NCBI RefSeq assembly: GCF_002846365.1
Contig: NZ_PJMW01000002.1
Location: forward strand, 4,960,001 to 5,024,000
From: Nocardia fluminea
GTDB taxonomy: Bacteria; Actinomycetota; Actinomycetes; Mycobacteriales; Mycobacteriaceae
DNA length: 64,000 nucleotides
Direction: 5' to 3'
Positions 43,654-52,021 of the stretch are shown piece by piece (positions within the stretch are counted from its first letter, which is position 1; each line of letters starts with the position of its first letter). The notes beneath the pieces are model-generated. The model made no database searches. It saw only the letters and a program-made list of their open reading frames with translations, and had not been told where the DNA came from. The position numbers and the translations under genes are program-made.

Positions 43654-44982
43654 GTGCCCGACACCGAGCTGATCACCATCGGAGCCTTCGCCCGCGCCTG
43701 CGGCCTGAGCGCCAGCGCCCTGCGCTTCTACGCGGACGCGGGCGTCCTCGCGCCTGCCCTCGTCGACGAGGGCACCGGCTACCGGTACTACGCCCCGGAG
43801 CAGTCCGCTCCCGCCCGCCTGCTGCGGCACCTGCGCGCGATGAACATGCCGCTGCCCGCGGTGACCGCCCTGCTCGCCGAACCCGACCCCGCCCGCGCGC
43901 TCCTCCTTCTCGACGAGCACCTCGCCGACCTGGACCGGCATCAGGGCGAAATCCGCGCGGCCGCCGCGGCCGCCCTCGCCGCCCTGCTGGCGACCCACGG
44001 ATCGGGCGGGGGCGCGCGTCGCGTGCCGGCCGATGATCGCGGCGGTGCTCCATCGCCGCTCGCGAGGCGAAACCCGGAGCCGGAGCGGGATTCGCCGGGC
44101 ACGCGCGACGACGTGTGGGTGAGCGGACCGGTGCTGGCGGCGGCGATCGACCAGGTCGCGACGGCCACGGTCGCCGATACGGAGCTGGCGGTCCTCGACA
44201 CGATTCTGTTCGAGGCCGACGGGTCGCAGCTGGTCCTCACGGCCACGGACCGCTACCGGCTGGCCACCCGTACTGTTCGCCTCACGCGCGTCGATGCCGC
44301 GGTCTGGGACGCGAGGGTGAACGCCGACGACCTCCGTCGCGTCGATGCCGCGGTGTGGGACGCGACGGTGAACGCCGACGATCTCCGCGCGGCCGCGTCC
44401 TGGCTGCGTCGCCGACACACCGTCGCGCTTCGCCCTCACCTCAATCGTGTCGAATTCCGCACGGCCGCATCGGATTCACTCGATGACATCGGCGTCGAGG
44501 AAGGCGAGCCGACAACGCGCCACGCCGCCCGGCTCGACGACACCCGACGGTACTGCCGCCGATCGACCCACGACTTCCCCGACTACCGAGCGATGCTGGC
44601 CGCGCTCGCCCCCGTGCGGACCCGAGTCGTGCTCAGTCGCGCGGCGCTGCTCGACGTCATGGAACGCGCCGACTCGCCCACCGTGGTCCTGCACACGACA
44701 TCCACCGGCACAGTTTCCGCCGCTGCCGGTGCTCCGTGCGAACAACTGGAACCTGCTGCGGCGCGGCATATCCCGCAAGCAACAGCCACCGGCCCCGCCA
44801 TGACGATCTATTTCGCCGTCACCACGCTCTATCCGGCCGTCGCCACCGCCGTCGGACCCGACGTGATGTTCGACCTCATCGCCCCCGACCAGCCTGTGCT
44901 GATCCGCTCCGCCGACGACGGCGACCTGTCGACTCTGGCTATGCCGCGCAAGCCCGAATCCTCCGAGGAGACCTCCCGATGA
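43654..44982 (+). CDS. MerR-type regulator fused to a DNA sliding-clamp-like domain
   Basis: 442 residues. Residues 6-75 are a MerR HTH (ITIGAFARACGLSASALRFY, YRYYAPEQ), followed by a coiled region and, from about 150, DnaN-like sequence: VLAAAIDQVATATVADTELAVLDTI... ATDRYRLATRTV, FPDYRAMLAAL and RVVLSRAALLDVMER are recognisable beta-clamp repeats. The clamp part, about 290 residues, is shorter than DnaN (about 370). A tandem 17-residue duplication lies at residues 212-245. The downstream TPR-like gene overlaps by 4 bp. Role unknown; it may sense or sequester clamp partners. Confidence 0.7.
   Translation: MPDTELITIGAFARACGLSASALRFYADAGVLAPALVDEGTGYRYYAPEQSAPARLLRHLRAMNMPLPAVTALLAEPDPARALLLLDEHLADLDRHQGEIRAAAAAALAALLATHGSGGGARRVPADDRGGAPSPLARRNPEPERDSPGTRDDVWVSGPVLAAAIDQVATATVADTELAVLDTILFEADGSQLVLTATDRYRLATRTVRLTRVDAAVWDARVNADDLRRVDAAVWDATVNADDLRAAASWLRRRHTVALRPHLNRVEFRTAASDSLDDIGVEEGEPTTRHAARLDDTRRYCRRSTHDFPDYRAMLAALAPVRTRVVLSRAALLDVMERADSPTVVLHTTSTGTVSAAAGAPCEQLEPAAARHIPQATATGPAMTIYFAVTTLYPAVATAVGPDVMFDLIAPDQPVLIRSADDGDLSTLAMPRKPESSEETSR
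44287..44388 (+). repeat. 51-bp in-frame tandem duplication
   Basis: Copies 44287-44337 and 44338-44388 are 47/51 identical and encode RVDAAVWDARVNADDLR and RVDAAVWDATVNADDLR. Three of four differences are silent. Confidence 0.95.
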
Positions 44983-45461
44983 CCACCGCCGACCCGATCA
45001 TGACCCGAATCACCCAGGGGGTCAACGACTTCCGCACCGGTGACGCTGAACGTGCCCGCACGACTCTGCTCGAGGTCTGGGCGGAGATCGGTCCCGCCGG
45101 TGACCCGCTGCACCGCTGCACCCTCGCCCACTACCTGGCCGATGTCTACGACGACCCGGCCGAAGCCCTGGTCTGGGACATCCGCGCCCTCGACGCCGCC
45201 GATGCCCTCACCGACGCCCGTCTCGACGACCACCACGCCGGCCTCCAGGTCGTCGGCTTCTACCCCTCGCTGCATCTGAACCTCGCCGACAACTTCCGCC
45301 GTCTCGGCGCTTTCCCCGCCGCCACCCGCCACCTCGACGCCGCCCGCGAGCGCCTCGACGTCCTCCCGGACGACGACTACGGCGCACTGATCCGCGGCGT
45401 CGTCAGCGAACTCGCCGTGTCCATCGCGGCCGGGGACACCGCCCGGCGGCCCACCCACTGA
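44979..45461 (+). CDS. TPR-like helical protein, partner of the MerR-clamp protein
   Basis: 160 residues, almost all helical, with tetratricopeptide-like spacing: DPLHRCTLAHYLADVYDDPAEALVWDIRAL, HLNLADNFRRLGAFPAATRHL. Starts in a 4-bp overlap (ATGA) with the MerR-clamp gene and so is co-expressed. No catalytic motif. Similar small TPR proteins accompany MerR regulators in other actinobacteria, as far as I recall. Confidence 0.6.
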   Translation: MTTADPIMTRITQGVNDFRTGDAERARTTLLEVWAEIGPAGDPLHRCTLAHYLADVYDDPAEALVWDIRALDAADALTDARLDDHHAGLQVVGFYPSLHLNLADNFRRLGAFPAATRHLDAARERLDVLPDDDYGALIRGVVSELAVSIAAGDTARRPTH

Positions 45462-45610
45462 CGACGGCGCCCATCCGCCGCACACCGCCGCGCTGCTCGC
45501 GATCATCGGCATCGGCGTGCGGGCTCCCGGACGGTGCTCGAACCAGCGCCTGCTGATCAGTTGTCCAGCAGCGGGAGCGGGCTGGAAAGTTGCGGACGCG
45601 ACGGGCCCAG

Positions 45611-45616
45611 TAGCAT
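45611..45616 (+). promoter_or_regulatory. -10 box of cobN
   Basis: TAGCAT with TTGCGG 15 bp upstream; places the transcript start near 45622, just before the riboswitch. Confidence 0.4.
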
Positions 45617-45620
45617 CGTC

Positions 45621-45745
45621 TTGCTCGGCGGGCGTCGAGGAAACCGGTGGAAATCCGGTGCGGTCGCGCCACTGTGAACAGCCAGACCCTCCCCGGCGAG
45701 CACCGCACACCCGATGGGCGCGTAACCCGAGGAAGGTCTCACCCT
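45621..45745 (+). ncRNA. Cobalamin riboswitch controlling cobN
   Basis: The conserved aptamer core is plain: GGAAACCGGTGGAAATCCGG at 45639-45658, then CGGTCGCGCCACTGTGA at 45661-45677 and the AGCCAGACCC box at 45680-45689. The spacing matches AdoCbl-type riboswitches. The cobN ribosome binding site GAGGAAGG (45729-45736) is at the 3' end, so control is probably by hiding it when cobalamin is bound. Exact ends are approximate. Confidence 0.9.
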
Positions 45746-48700
45746 GTGATCCTGCTGCTGTCCACCTCCGACACCGACCTGCTGAGCGCCCGTGCGAGTG
45801 GCGCCGAGTACCGCTGGGGCAATCCCGCGCGGCTGCTCGTGGAGGATCTGCCGGGACTGCTCGACGGCGCTGATCTGGTGATCGTGCGAATCCTCGGTGG
45901 CAAGCGCGCCTGGGAGGAGGGCCTGGACGCGATTCGGGCGAGCGGCGTGCCGATGGTGGCGCTCGGTGGCGAGATCGCGCCCGACGCCGAGCTGATGGAA
46001 TGCTCGACGGTGCCGGTCGGTGTCGCGACCGACGCGCACAACTACCTCGCCGCGGGCGGCGCCGAGAACCTGCTGCAGCTGCACAACTTCCTGTCCGACA
46101 CGGTGCTGCTGACCGGCCACGGTTTCGAACCGCCCGCCCAGCTGCCCACCTGGGGCGAGCTGGACCGGTCCTCGCGAATCCTGGAACCACACGCCCCGAC
46201 CGTCGCCGTCGTCTACTACCGCGCCCAGCATCTCGCGGGCAACACCGCCTACATCGAGGCGCTGTGCAAGGCCATCGAAGCCAAGGGCGCCCGCCCGCTC
46301 CCGGTCTACGCGGCTTCGCTGCGCACCGCCGAACCCGAACTGCTCACTTTGCTCGGCCGCGCCGACGCCCTCGTGGTGACCGTCCTCGCGGCGGGCGGCA
46401 GCAAGCCCGCGACCGCCTCGGCCGGTGGTGACGACGAGGCCTGGGACGTAGCCGCGCTCGCCGCGCTGGACGTGCCGATCCTGCAGGGCCTGTGCCTGAC
46501 CAGCGGGCGTGCGCAGTGGGAGGCCAACGACGACGGCCTGTCCCCGCTCGACGTCGCGACGCAGGTGGCGGTTCCCGAATTCGACGGCCGCATCATCACG
46601 GTGCCGTTCTCGTTCAAGGAGTTCGACGCCGACGGCTTGTCCGCCTATGTCCCCGATGCCGAACGGTGCGCCCGCGTGGCGGGGATCGCCGTGCGGCACG
46701 CCCGCCTGCGCCACATCCCGGCCGCGGACAAGCGGATCGCGATCATGCTCTCGGCGTATCCGACCAAGCACGCGCGCATCGGTAACGCCGTCGGCCTCGA
46801 CACCCCCGCCAGCGCGATCCGGCTGCTCACCGAATTGCGCGCCGCCGGTTACGATCTCGGCGATATCGACGAGATCCCCGGCCTGGTGCAAGGCGACGGC
46901 GACGCGCTGATCCACGCCCTGATCGCCGCCGGCGGTCAGGATCCGGAGTGGCTGAGCGCCGAACAGCTGGAGGGCAACCCGATTCGCATCGGCGCCACCA
47001 CCTACACCCGCTGGTTCGAGTCGTTGCCCGCGGACCTGCGCGAGGCCGTCGTCGAGGCGTGGGGCCCGCCGCCGGGCGAGCTCTACGTCGACCGGTCGGC
47101 CGACCCCAAGGGTGAGATCGTCATCGCCGCACTGCGTTTCGGCAATGTGGTGCTGATGGTCCAGCCGCCACGCGGATTCGGCGAGAACCCCGTCGCGATC
47201 TACCACGACCCTGATCTGCCGCCGAGTCACCACTACCTCGCCGCCTACCGCTGGCTGTCGGCACCCGACGGTTTCGCCGCCGACGCGATGGTGCACCTGG
47301 GCAAGCACGGCAACCTGGAATGGCTGCCCGGCAAGACCCTCGGCATGTCCGCCTCCTGCGGTACCGACGCGGCGCTGGGCGATCTGCCGCTGATCTATCC
47401 GTTCCTGGTCAACGACCCCGGTGAGGGCACCCAGGCCAAGCGTCGTGCGCACGCCACCCTCGTCGACCACCTGATCCCGCCGATGGCACGGGCCGAAACC
47501 TACGGCGACATCTCCCGCCTGGAGCAGTTGCTCGACGAGCACGCCAACATCTCCGCTCTCGACCCGGCCAAACTGCCCGCCATCCGCCAGCAGATCTGGA
47601 CCCTGATGCGCGCGGCCAAGATGGACCACGATCTCGGTCTCGCCGAACGCCCCGAAGAAGATGTCTTCGACGACATGCTCCTGCACGTCGACGGCTGGTT
47701 GTGCGAGATCAAGGACGTCCAGATCCGCGACGGCCTGCACATCCTGGGCCAGGCACCCGAGGGCGACACCGAACTCGACCTGGTCCTGGCCATGCTGCGC
47801 GCCCGTCAGCTGTGGGGCGGCGAGCAGAACGTGCCCGGCCTGCGCGAGGCATTGGGGCTCAGCGAAGCCGGTGACGAATCTCGTGAACGCGTCGATGTGG
47901 TGGAGAGTCGCGCCCGTGAACTCCTGGCCGCCCTGCAGGCGACCGACTGGTCGGCCGGCGCCGTGGACACCCTGGTGAACGACTTCGCCACCGCGATTCT
48001 CGCGGGAGGAGTCGCGGGTCCGGCGAACGACGAATCGACCCGCCTCGACGCGGTGCGCACCGTCTTGCGTTTCGCCGCAACCGAAGTCGTGCCCCGGCTG
48101 CGCGAGACCGGCATCGAGATCGCCCGCGTCCTGCACGCGCTCAACGGCGGTTTCATCCCCTCGGGCCCCAGCGGCTCACCCCTGCGCGGCCTGATCAACG
48201 TGTTGCCCACCGGACGCAACTTCTACTCCGTCGACCCCAAGGCGGTCCCGTCGCGGCTCGCGTGGGAGACCGGCCAGGCGATGGCGGAATCGCTGCTCGC
48301 CCGCTACCTGGCCGACCACGGTGAGTACCCGAAGTCGGTCGGGCTGTCGGTGTGGGGCACCTCGGCGATGCGCACCTCCGGCGACGACATCGCCGAAGTC
48401 TTCGCGCTGCTGGGTGTGCGGCCGGTGTGGGACGAGGCGAGCCGGCGCGTCACCTCGCTCGAGGTGATCTCCCTCGACGAACTGGCCCGTCCGCGCATCG
48501 ACGTGACGGTGCGCATCTCCGGCTTCTTCCGCGACGCGTTCCCGCACGTGCTGGCCCTGCTCGACGACGCGGTCCGCCTCGTCGCCGACCTCGACGAGCC
48601 CGCCGAGTCGAATTACATTCGCGCGCACGCCCAGTCCGATCTCGCCGACCACGGCGACGCCCGCCGCGCCACCACCCGCATCTTCGGGTCCAAGCCGGGT

Positions 48701-49387
48701 ACCTACGGCGCGGGCCTGCTGCAGCTCATCGATTCCAAGAGCTGGCGCACCGACGACGACCTGGCGCAGGTCTACACCACCTGGGGCGGCTACGCCTACG
48801 GCCGCGATCTCGACGGCGCCCCCGCCGCCGACGACATGCGCAGCGCGTACAAGCGCATCGCGGTCGCGGCGAAGAACACCGACACCCGCGAACACGACAT
48901 CGCCGACTCCGACGACTACTTCCAGTACCACGGCGGCATGGTCGCCACCGTGCGCGCGCTGACCGGCAAGAACCCCGAGGCCTACATCGGCGACTCCACC
49001 CGTCCCGATGCCGTGCGCACTCGCACGCTCTCGGAGGAGACCGCCCGCGTGTTCCGGGCCAGGGTGGTGAACCCGCGCTGGCTCGAGGCGATGCGCCGCC
49101 ACGGGTACAAGGGCGCCTTCGAGATGGCCGCCACCGTCGACTACTTGTTCGGCTACGACGCCACCACCAACGTCGTGGCCGACTGGATGTACGAGAAGCT
49201 CTCCGAGAGTTACGTGTTCGACGAGGTGAACCGCAAGTTCATGGAGCAGTCCAATCCGTGGGCCCTGCACGGCATCGCCGAGCGGCTCCTGGAGGCCGCC
49301 GAGCGCAAGCTGTGGGAGCACCCCGAGCAGGAGACCCTGGACAAACTGCGGCAGGTCTATCTGGAAACCGAGGGTGAGCTGGAGTGA
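45746..49387 (+). CDS. cobN: Aerobic cobaltochelatase subunit CobN
   Basis: 1213-residue large subunit that inserts cobalt into hydrogenobyrinate a,c-diamide with CobS and CobT. The chain matches the CobN/magnesium-chelatase H family throughout: VHLGKHGNLEWLPGKTLGMS, RISGFFRDAFPHVLALLDDAV, YFQYHGGMVATVRALTGK, VDYLFGYDATTNVVADWMYE. The GTG at 45746 follows the riboswitch and a GAGGAAGG ribosome binding site; a longer frame upstream would run through the aptamer. Confidence 0.95.
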   Translation: MILLLSTSDTDLLSARASGAEYRWGNPARLLVEDLPGLLDGADLVIVRILGGKRAWEEGLDAIRASGVPMVALGGEIAPDAELMECSTVPVGVATDAHNYLAAGGAENLLQLHNFLSDTVLLTGHGFEPPAQLPTWGELDRSSRILEPHAPTVAVVYYRAQHLAGNTAYIEALCKAIEAKGARPLPVYAASLRTAEPELLTLLGRADALVVTVLAAGGSKPATASAGGDDEAWDVAALAALDVPILQGLCLTSGRAQWEANDDGLSPLDVATQVAVPEFDGRIITVPFSFKEFDADGLSAYVPDAERCARVAGIAVRHARLRHIPAADKRIAIMLSAYPTKHARIGNAVGLDTPASAIRLLTELRAAGYDLGDIDEIPGLVQGDGDALIHALIAAGGQDPEWLSAEQLEGNPIRIGATTYTRWFESLPADLREAVVEAWGPPPGELYVDRSADPKGEIVIAALRFGNVVLMVQPPRGFGENPVAIYHDPDLPPSHHYLAAYRWLSAPDGFAADAMVHLGKHGNLEWLPGKTLGMSASCGTDAALGDLPLIYPFLVNDPGEGTQAKRRAHATLVDHLIPPMARAETYGDISRLEQLLDEHANISALDPAKLPAIRQQIWTLMRAAKMDHDLGLAERPEEDVFDDMLLHVDGWLCEIKDVQIRDGLHILGQAPEGDTELDLVLAMLRARQLWGGEQNVPGLREALGLSEAGDESRERVDVVESRARELLAALQATDWSAGAVDTLVNDFATAILAGGVAGPANDESTRLDAVRTVLRFAATEVVPRLRETGIEIARVLHALNGGFIPSGPSGSPLRGLINVLPTGRNFYSVDPKAVPSRLAWETGQAMAESLLARYLADHGEYPKSVGLSVWGTSAMRTSGDDIAEVFALLGVRPVWDEASRRVTSLEVISLDELARPRIDVTVRISGFFRDAFPHVLALLDDAVRLVADLDEPAESNYIRAHAQSDLADHGDARRATTRIFGSKPGTYGAGLLQLIDSKSWRTDDDLAQVYTTWGGYAYGRDLDGAPAADDMRSAYKRIAVAAKNTDTREHDIADSDDYFQYHGGMVATVRALTGKNPEAYIGDSTRPDAVRTRTLSEETARVFRARVVNPRWLEAMRRHGYKGAFEMAATVDYLFGYDATTNVVADWMYEKLSESYVFDEVNRKFMEQSNPWALHGIAERLLEAAERKLWEHPEQETLDKLRQVYLETEGELE

Positions 49388-49405
49388 CCCCACTTGCCGC
49401 AAAAC

Positions 49406-49419
49406 TGCAACACGTTCTA
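49406..49419. promoter_or_regulatory. KstR-like operator
   Basis: TGCAACACGTTCTA fits TNNAACNNGTTNNA, the motif recalled for the cholesterol regulator KstR, and lies 60 bp before a thioesterase gene. Confidence 0.5.
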
Positions 49420-49478
49420 GTGTGAGGCATGGTGTGCCGCGGCGATCCCGCCCGGCACCCGCGGAGGAAAGGGGCACG

Positions 49479-50333
49479 ATGAGTACCTCCCCTGGCTATT
49501 TCACCCACGCCGACGGCGTCTACACGCCGCTGCGGTACTCGCTGAGCCTGTGGGCGCCCAGCACGCTGTCCGGGCCGCCGGTGTGCGGGCTGATGGCGCG
49601 GGAGGTACAGGCGGGCTACTGCGCCGACGGATTCACCCCGGCGCGCTTGACCGTCGACCTGCACCGTCCCGTGCCCGCCGTGCCGCTGACGATCGCCAGC
49701 GAACTGATTCGCGACGGGAACCGGGTCCGCTCGGTGACGATCGTCGTGCGCGCCGACGGCGAGATCGTCGCCCGCGGCAGCGCGCTGCTGCTCAAGCGTT
49801 CGGCCCAGCCGCCGGGCGAGGTGTGGCGCCCGGACCGGGATCGGCCGCTACCGCCCCCGCACGTGCTGGCCACCATCGACCAGACGATGCACCTGTTCGG
49901 CAGTGACGGGCAGGGATGGTCGATGAACATGACCGAGCACCAGAACGACGCTCGCAAACGCAAGTGGGTACGCAATATCCCGGTCGTGGCGGGCGAACCG
50001 TCCTCGCCGTTCTGCTACGCGGCCATGACCGGCGAGCAGACCAGCCTGGTCACCAACTGGGGCACCGAGGGCATCGGTTTCATCAACACCGACGTGTCGA
50101 TCACGTTCTCGCGCATGCCCGTCGGTGACGAGATGGGGCTCGAGGCGGAGAGCCACCTCAGCGACGACGGGATCGCCGCGGGCGCGGCGGTGCTCTACGA
50201 CGAGCAGGGCGCGTTCGGCATCTGCACGACCACCGCGCTGGCCAACGCACGCAGGCAGATCCGCGGCGATGTCATCGACGAGCTGTCGGAGTCGTTCGTC
50301 GCGGACGCGGTGGGGCAGTCACAAGTCCGGTGA
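49479..50333 (+). CDS. Acyl-CoA thioesterase family protein (double hot-dog)
   Basis: 284 residues made of two hot-dog repeats. The first half has FTPARLTVDLHRPVPAVPLTIASELIRDGNRVRSVTIVVRADG, the second the substrate-binding TNWGTEGIGFINTDVSITFSRMP with the TesB-like acidic end. It would hydrolyse an acyl-CoA or act as an acyl-carrier; fatty or sterol side-chain acyls are suggested by the KstR-like box upstream. GGAGGAAAGG precedes the ATG at 49479. Confidence 0.75.
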   Translation: MSTSPGYFTHADGVYTPLRYSLSLWAPSTLSGPPVCGLMAREVQAGYCADGFTPARLTVDLHRPVPAVPLTIASELIRDGNRVRSVTIVVRADGEIVARGSALLLKRSAQPPGEVWRPDRDRPLPPPHVLATIDQTMHLFGSDGQGWSMNMTEHQNDARKRKWVRNIPVVAGEPSSPFCYAAMTGEQTSLVTNWGTEGIGFINTDVSITFSRMPVGDEMGLEAESHLSDDGIAAGAAVLYDEQGAFGICTTTALANARRQIRGDVIDELSESFVADAVGQSQVR

Positions 50334-50353
50334 CCGCCGCCGCGAGCGCGCGA

Positions 50354-50809
50354 TTACGCCGAGATCAGGGTCACGATGAGTTCGTCGGCGATCGACTCCG
50401 CCTTCACCATGCCCGTGCCCACGTAGAGGGTCGCCGCGCGAGGGCGGCCGTCGGCCAGCGGCACGACCGAGACCGCGTCGACGCGGCGCCCCGCGAGCTC
50501 GTCGTAGGGTGACTCGTCGGTGACATCGAAGGCGGTGTACTTGCCGGAGTTCGCGACGTATTCGATGTTCACCGGGTCGACCAGCGGTTCGAACGGGTCG
50601 CGCCACGGCGCACCGCCGATCCGCAGTTCCGCACCGTCGACCCCGGCGTCGAGGAGCAGCGTCGCCCCGTTGTGGAAGGTGAATTCGATCGGGCCCTCGG
50701 TGCGGTCGATCTCGTCGCCGAGGACATAGAACATCCGGCGGACGGCGACGATGGTCCCGTCGACCGCGGCATTGAGCGCGGTGCGGCCGTGCTCATCGGT
50801 GTCGGACAT
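50354..50809 (-). CDS. Conserved hypothetical protein
   Basis: 151 residues, acidic, no signal peptide or membrane segment. Strand-rich middle (YVLGDEIDRTEGPIEFTFHNGATLLLDAG) and PVNIEYVANSGKYTAFDVTDESPY. GAGGAAAACCT precedes the ATG, a good ribosome binding site. Not recognised; it ends 20 bp from the thioesterase stop, on the other strand. Confidence 0.55.
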   Translation of the reverse strand: MSDTDEHGRTALNAAVDGTIVAVRRMFYVLGDEIDRTEGPIEFTFHNGATLLLDAGVDGAELRIGGAPWRDPFEPLVDPVNIEYVANSGKYTAFDVTDESPYDELAGRRVDAVSVVPLADGRPRAATLYVGTGMVKAESIADELIVTLISA

Positions 50810-50928
50810 AGGTTTTCCTCTGCAGCGGTCGAAGCCGGGCGGAGGAAACATCATGTCGCCGCGCGACCACCGCACGCAACTCGGCCCGGCGTGTTCCTCC
50901 CGCGCACGACGCGCCGCCGCCGCGCTCG

Positions 50929-50941
50929 TAGAGTGGAACCC
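50929..50941 (+). promoter_or_regulatory. -10 box for leaderless sirtuin transcript
   Basis: TAGAGT followed by 7 nt and the ATG at 50942. Confidence 0.5.
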
Positions 50942-51784
50942 ATGGTGGACGACAACACCACCGACGCGGTGGCGCGTGCGGCCGAGCTGCTGATCGGGCG
51001 CCGCACCGTGGTGATCTCCGGTGCCGGCCTGAGCACCGACAGCGGCATCCCCGACTACCGCGGTCCCGATTCGCCGCCCCGCACGCCGATGACCTATCAG
51101 CAGTTCGTCGGTGACCCGGTCTTCCGGCAACGGTATTGGGCACGCAACCACATCGGCTGGCGGCGGATGGACGCCGCCCGGCCCAATCCCGGTCATCGCG
51201 CCCTCGCGCGACTCGAGCGGGCGGGCGCGGTGTCGGGAGTGATCACCCAGAATGTCGACCTGCTGCACATGAAGGCGGGAACGCGTCAGGTGATCGATCT
51301 ACACGGAACCTACGCGCGCGTGCGTTGCCTGAAATGTGCGAATCTGATCTCCCGAATGACCCTCGCGCAACGCCTCGAAAAGGCCAATCCCGGTTTCGCG
51401 GACAATGTTTCGGCGAGCGCCGGCGGTATCGAAGTGGCGCCCGACGCGGACGCGGTGGTGACCGATACCGACCGATTCCGGATGGTCGATTGTCTGGAGT
51501 GCGGCGGCATGCTCAAACCTGACATCGTGTATTTCGGCGAGAATGTGCCGCCGGAACGGGTGGCCGCCGCTTTCGGTATGGTCGACCGAGCGCAGGCGAT
51601 CCTGGTGGCCGGTTCCTCGCTGACGGTGATGTCGGGCCTGCGGTTCGTGCGCAGAGCCGCGAAAAACGCTGTGCCGGTGGTGATCGTGAATCGTGGACGT
51701 ACCCGCGGCGACGAACTCGCCGCCGTGCGCGTCGACGCGGGCTGCTCGGAAGTCCTCGGCGCGCTCGCCGAACTCTGCTGCTGA
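50942..51784 (+). CDS. Sir2-family NAD-dependent protein deacylase
   Basis: 280-residue sirtuin. GAGLSTDSGIPDYRG binds NAD, TQNVDLLH and VIDLHG carry the catalytic Asn/Asp/His, and the zinc site Cys4 is RCLKC...DCLECGG. The Cys pairs are separated by an unusually long insertion (about 45 residues). GSSLTVMSG and VVIVNRG complete the NAD pocket. Probably removes acyl groups from lysines; the subclass looks SIRT4/class II-like. Confidence 0.88.
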   Translation: MVDDNTTDAVARAAELLIGRRTVVISGAGLSTDSGIPDYRGPDSPPRTPMTYQQFVGDPVFRQRYWARNHIGWRRMDAARPNPGHRALARLERAGAVSGVITQNVDLLHMKAGTRQVIDLHGTYARVRCLKCANLISRMTLAQRLEKANPGFADNVSASAGGIEVAPDADAVVTDTDRFRMVDCLECGGMLKPDIVYFGENVPPERVAAAFGMVDRAQAILVAGSSLTVMSGLRFVRRAAKNAVPVVIVNRGRTRGDELAAVRVDAGCSEVLGALAELCC

Positions 51785-52021
51785 ATTCACGCACGCCGAA
51801 CTGACAGTTCGCGGTGTCGCGTCCTATCGTTTCCGGGTGGAACGAACGATAACTTGATCCCTCGATGACGGCGGCGAATCCGGCGTGGGTAAGCTCTGCG
51901 CACCAGTGCATGAAGAGTTCCACCCGCGGCGCAAAGTTTTCCTCGCAGCGGGGTTGTCGGCCCTCGTGTGGGCCGAATGATCGACCCCCACTTGCCAGCC
52001 GATCAGAACCAGGGCTTTTCC

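Noticed and set aside
45557..48136. Long minus-strand open frame opposite cobN and the riboswitch
   Set aside because: Antisense artefact of third-position GC bias; cobN and the aptamer are far better supported.
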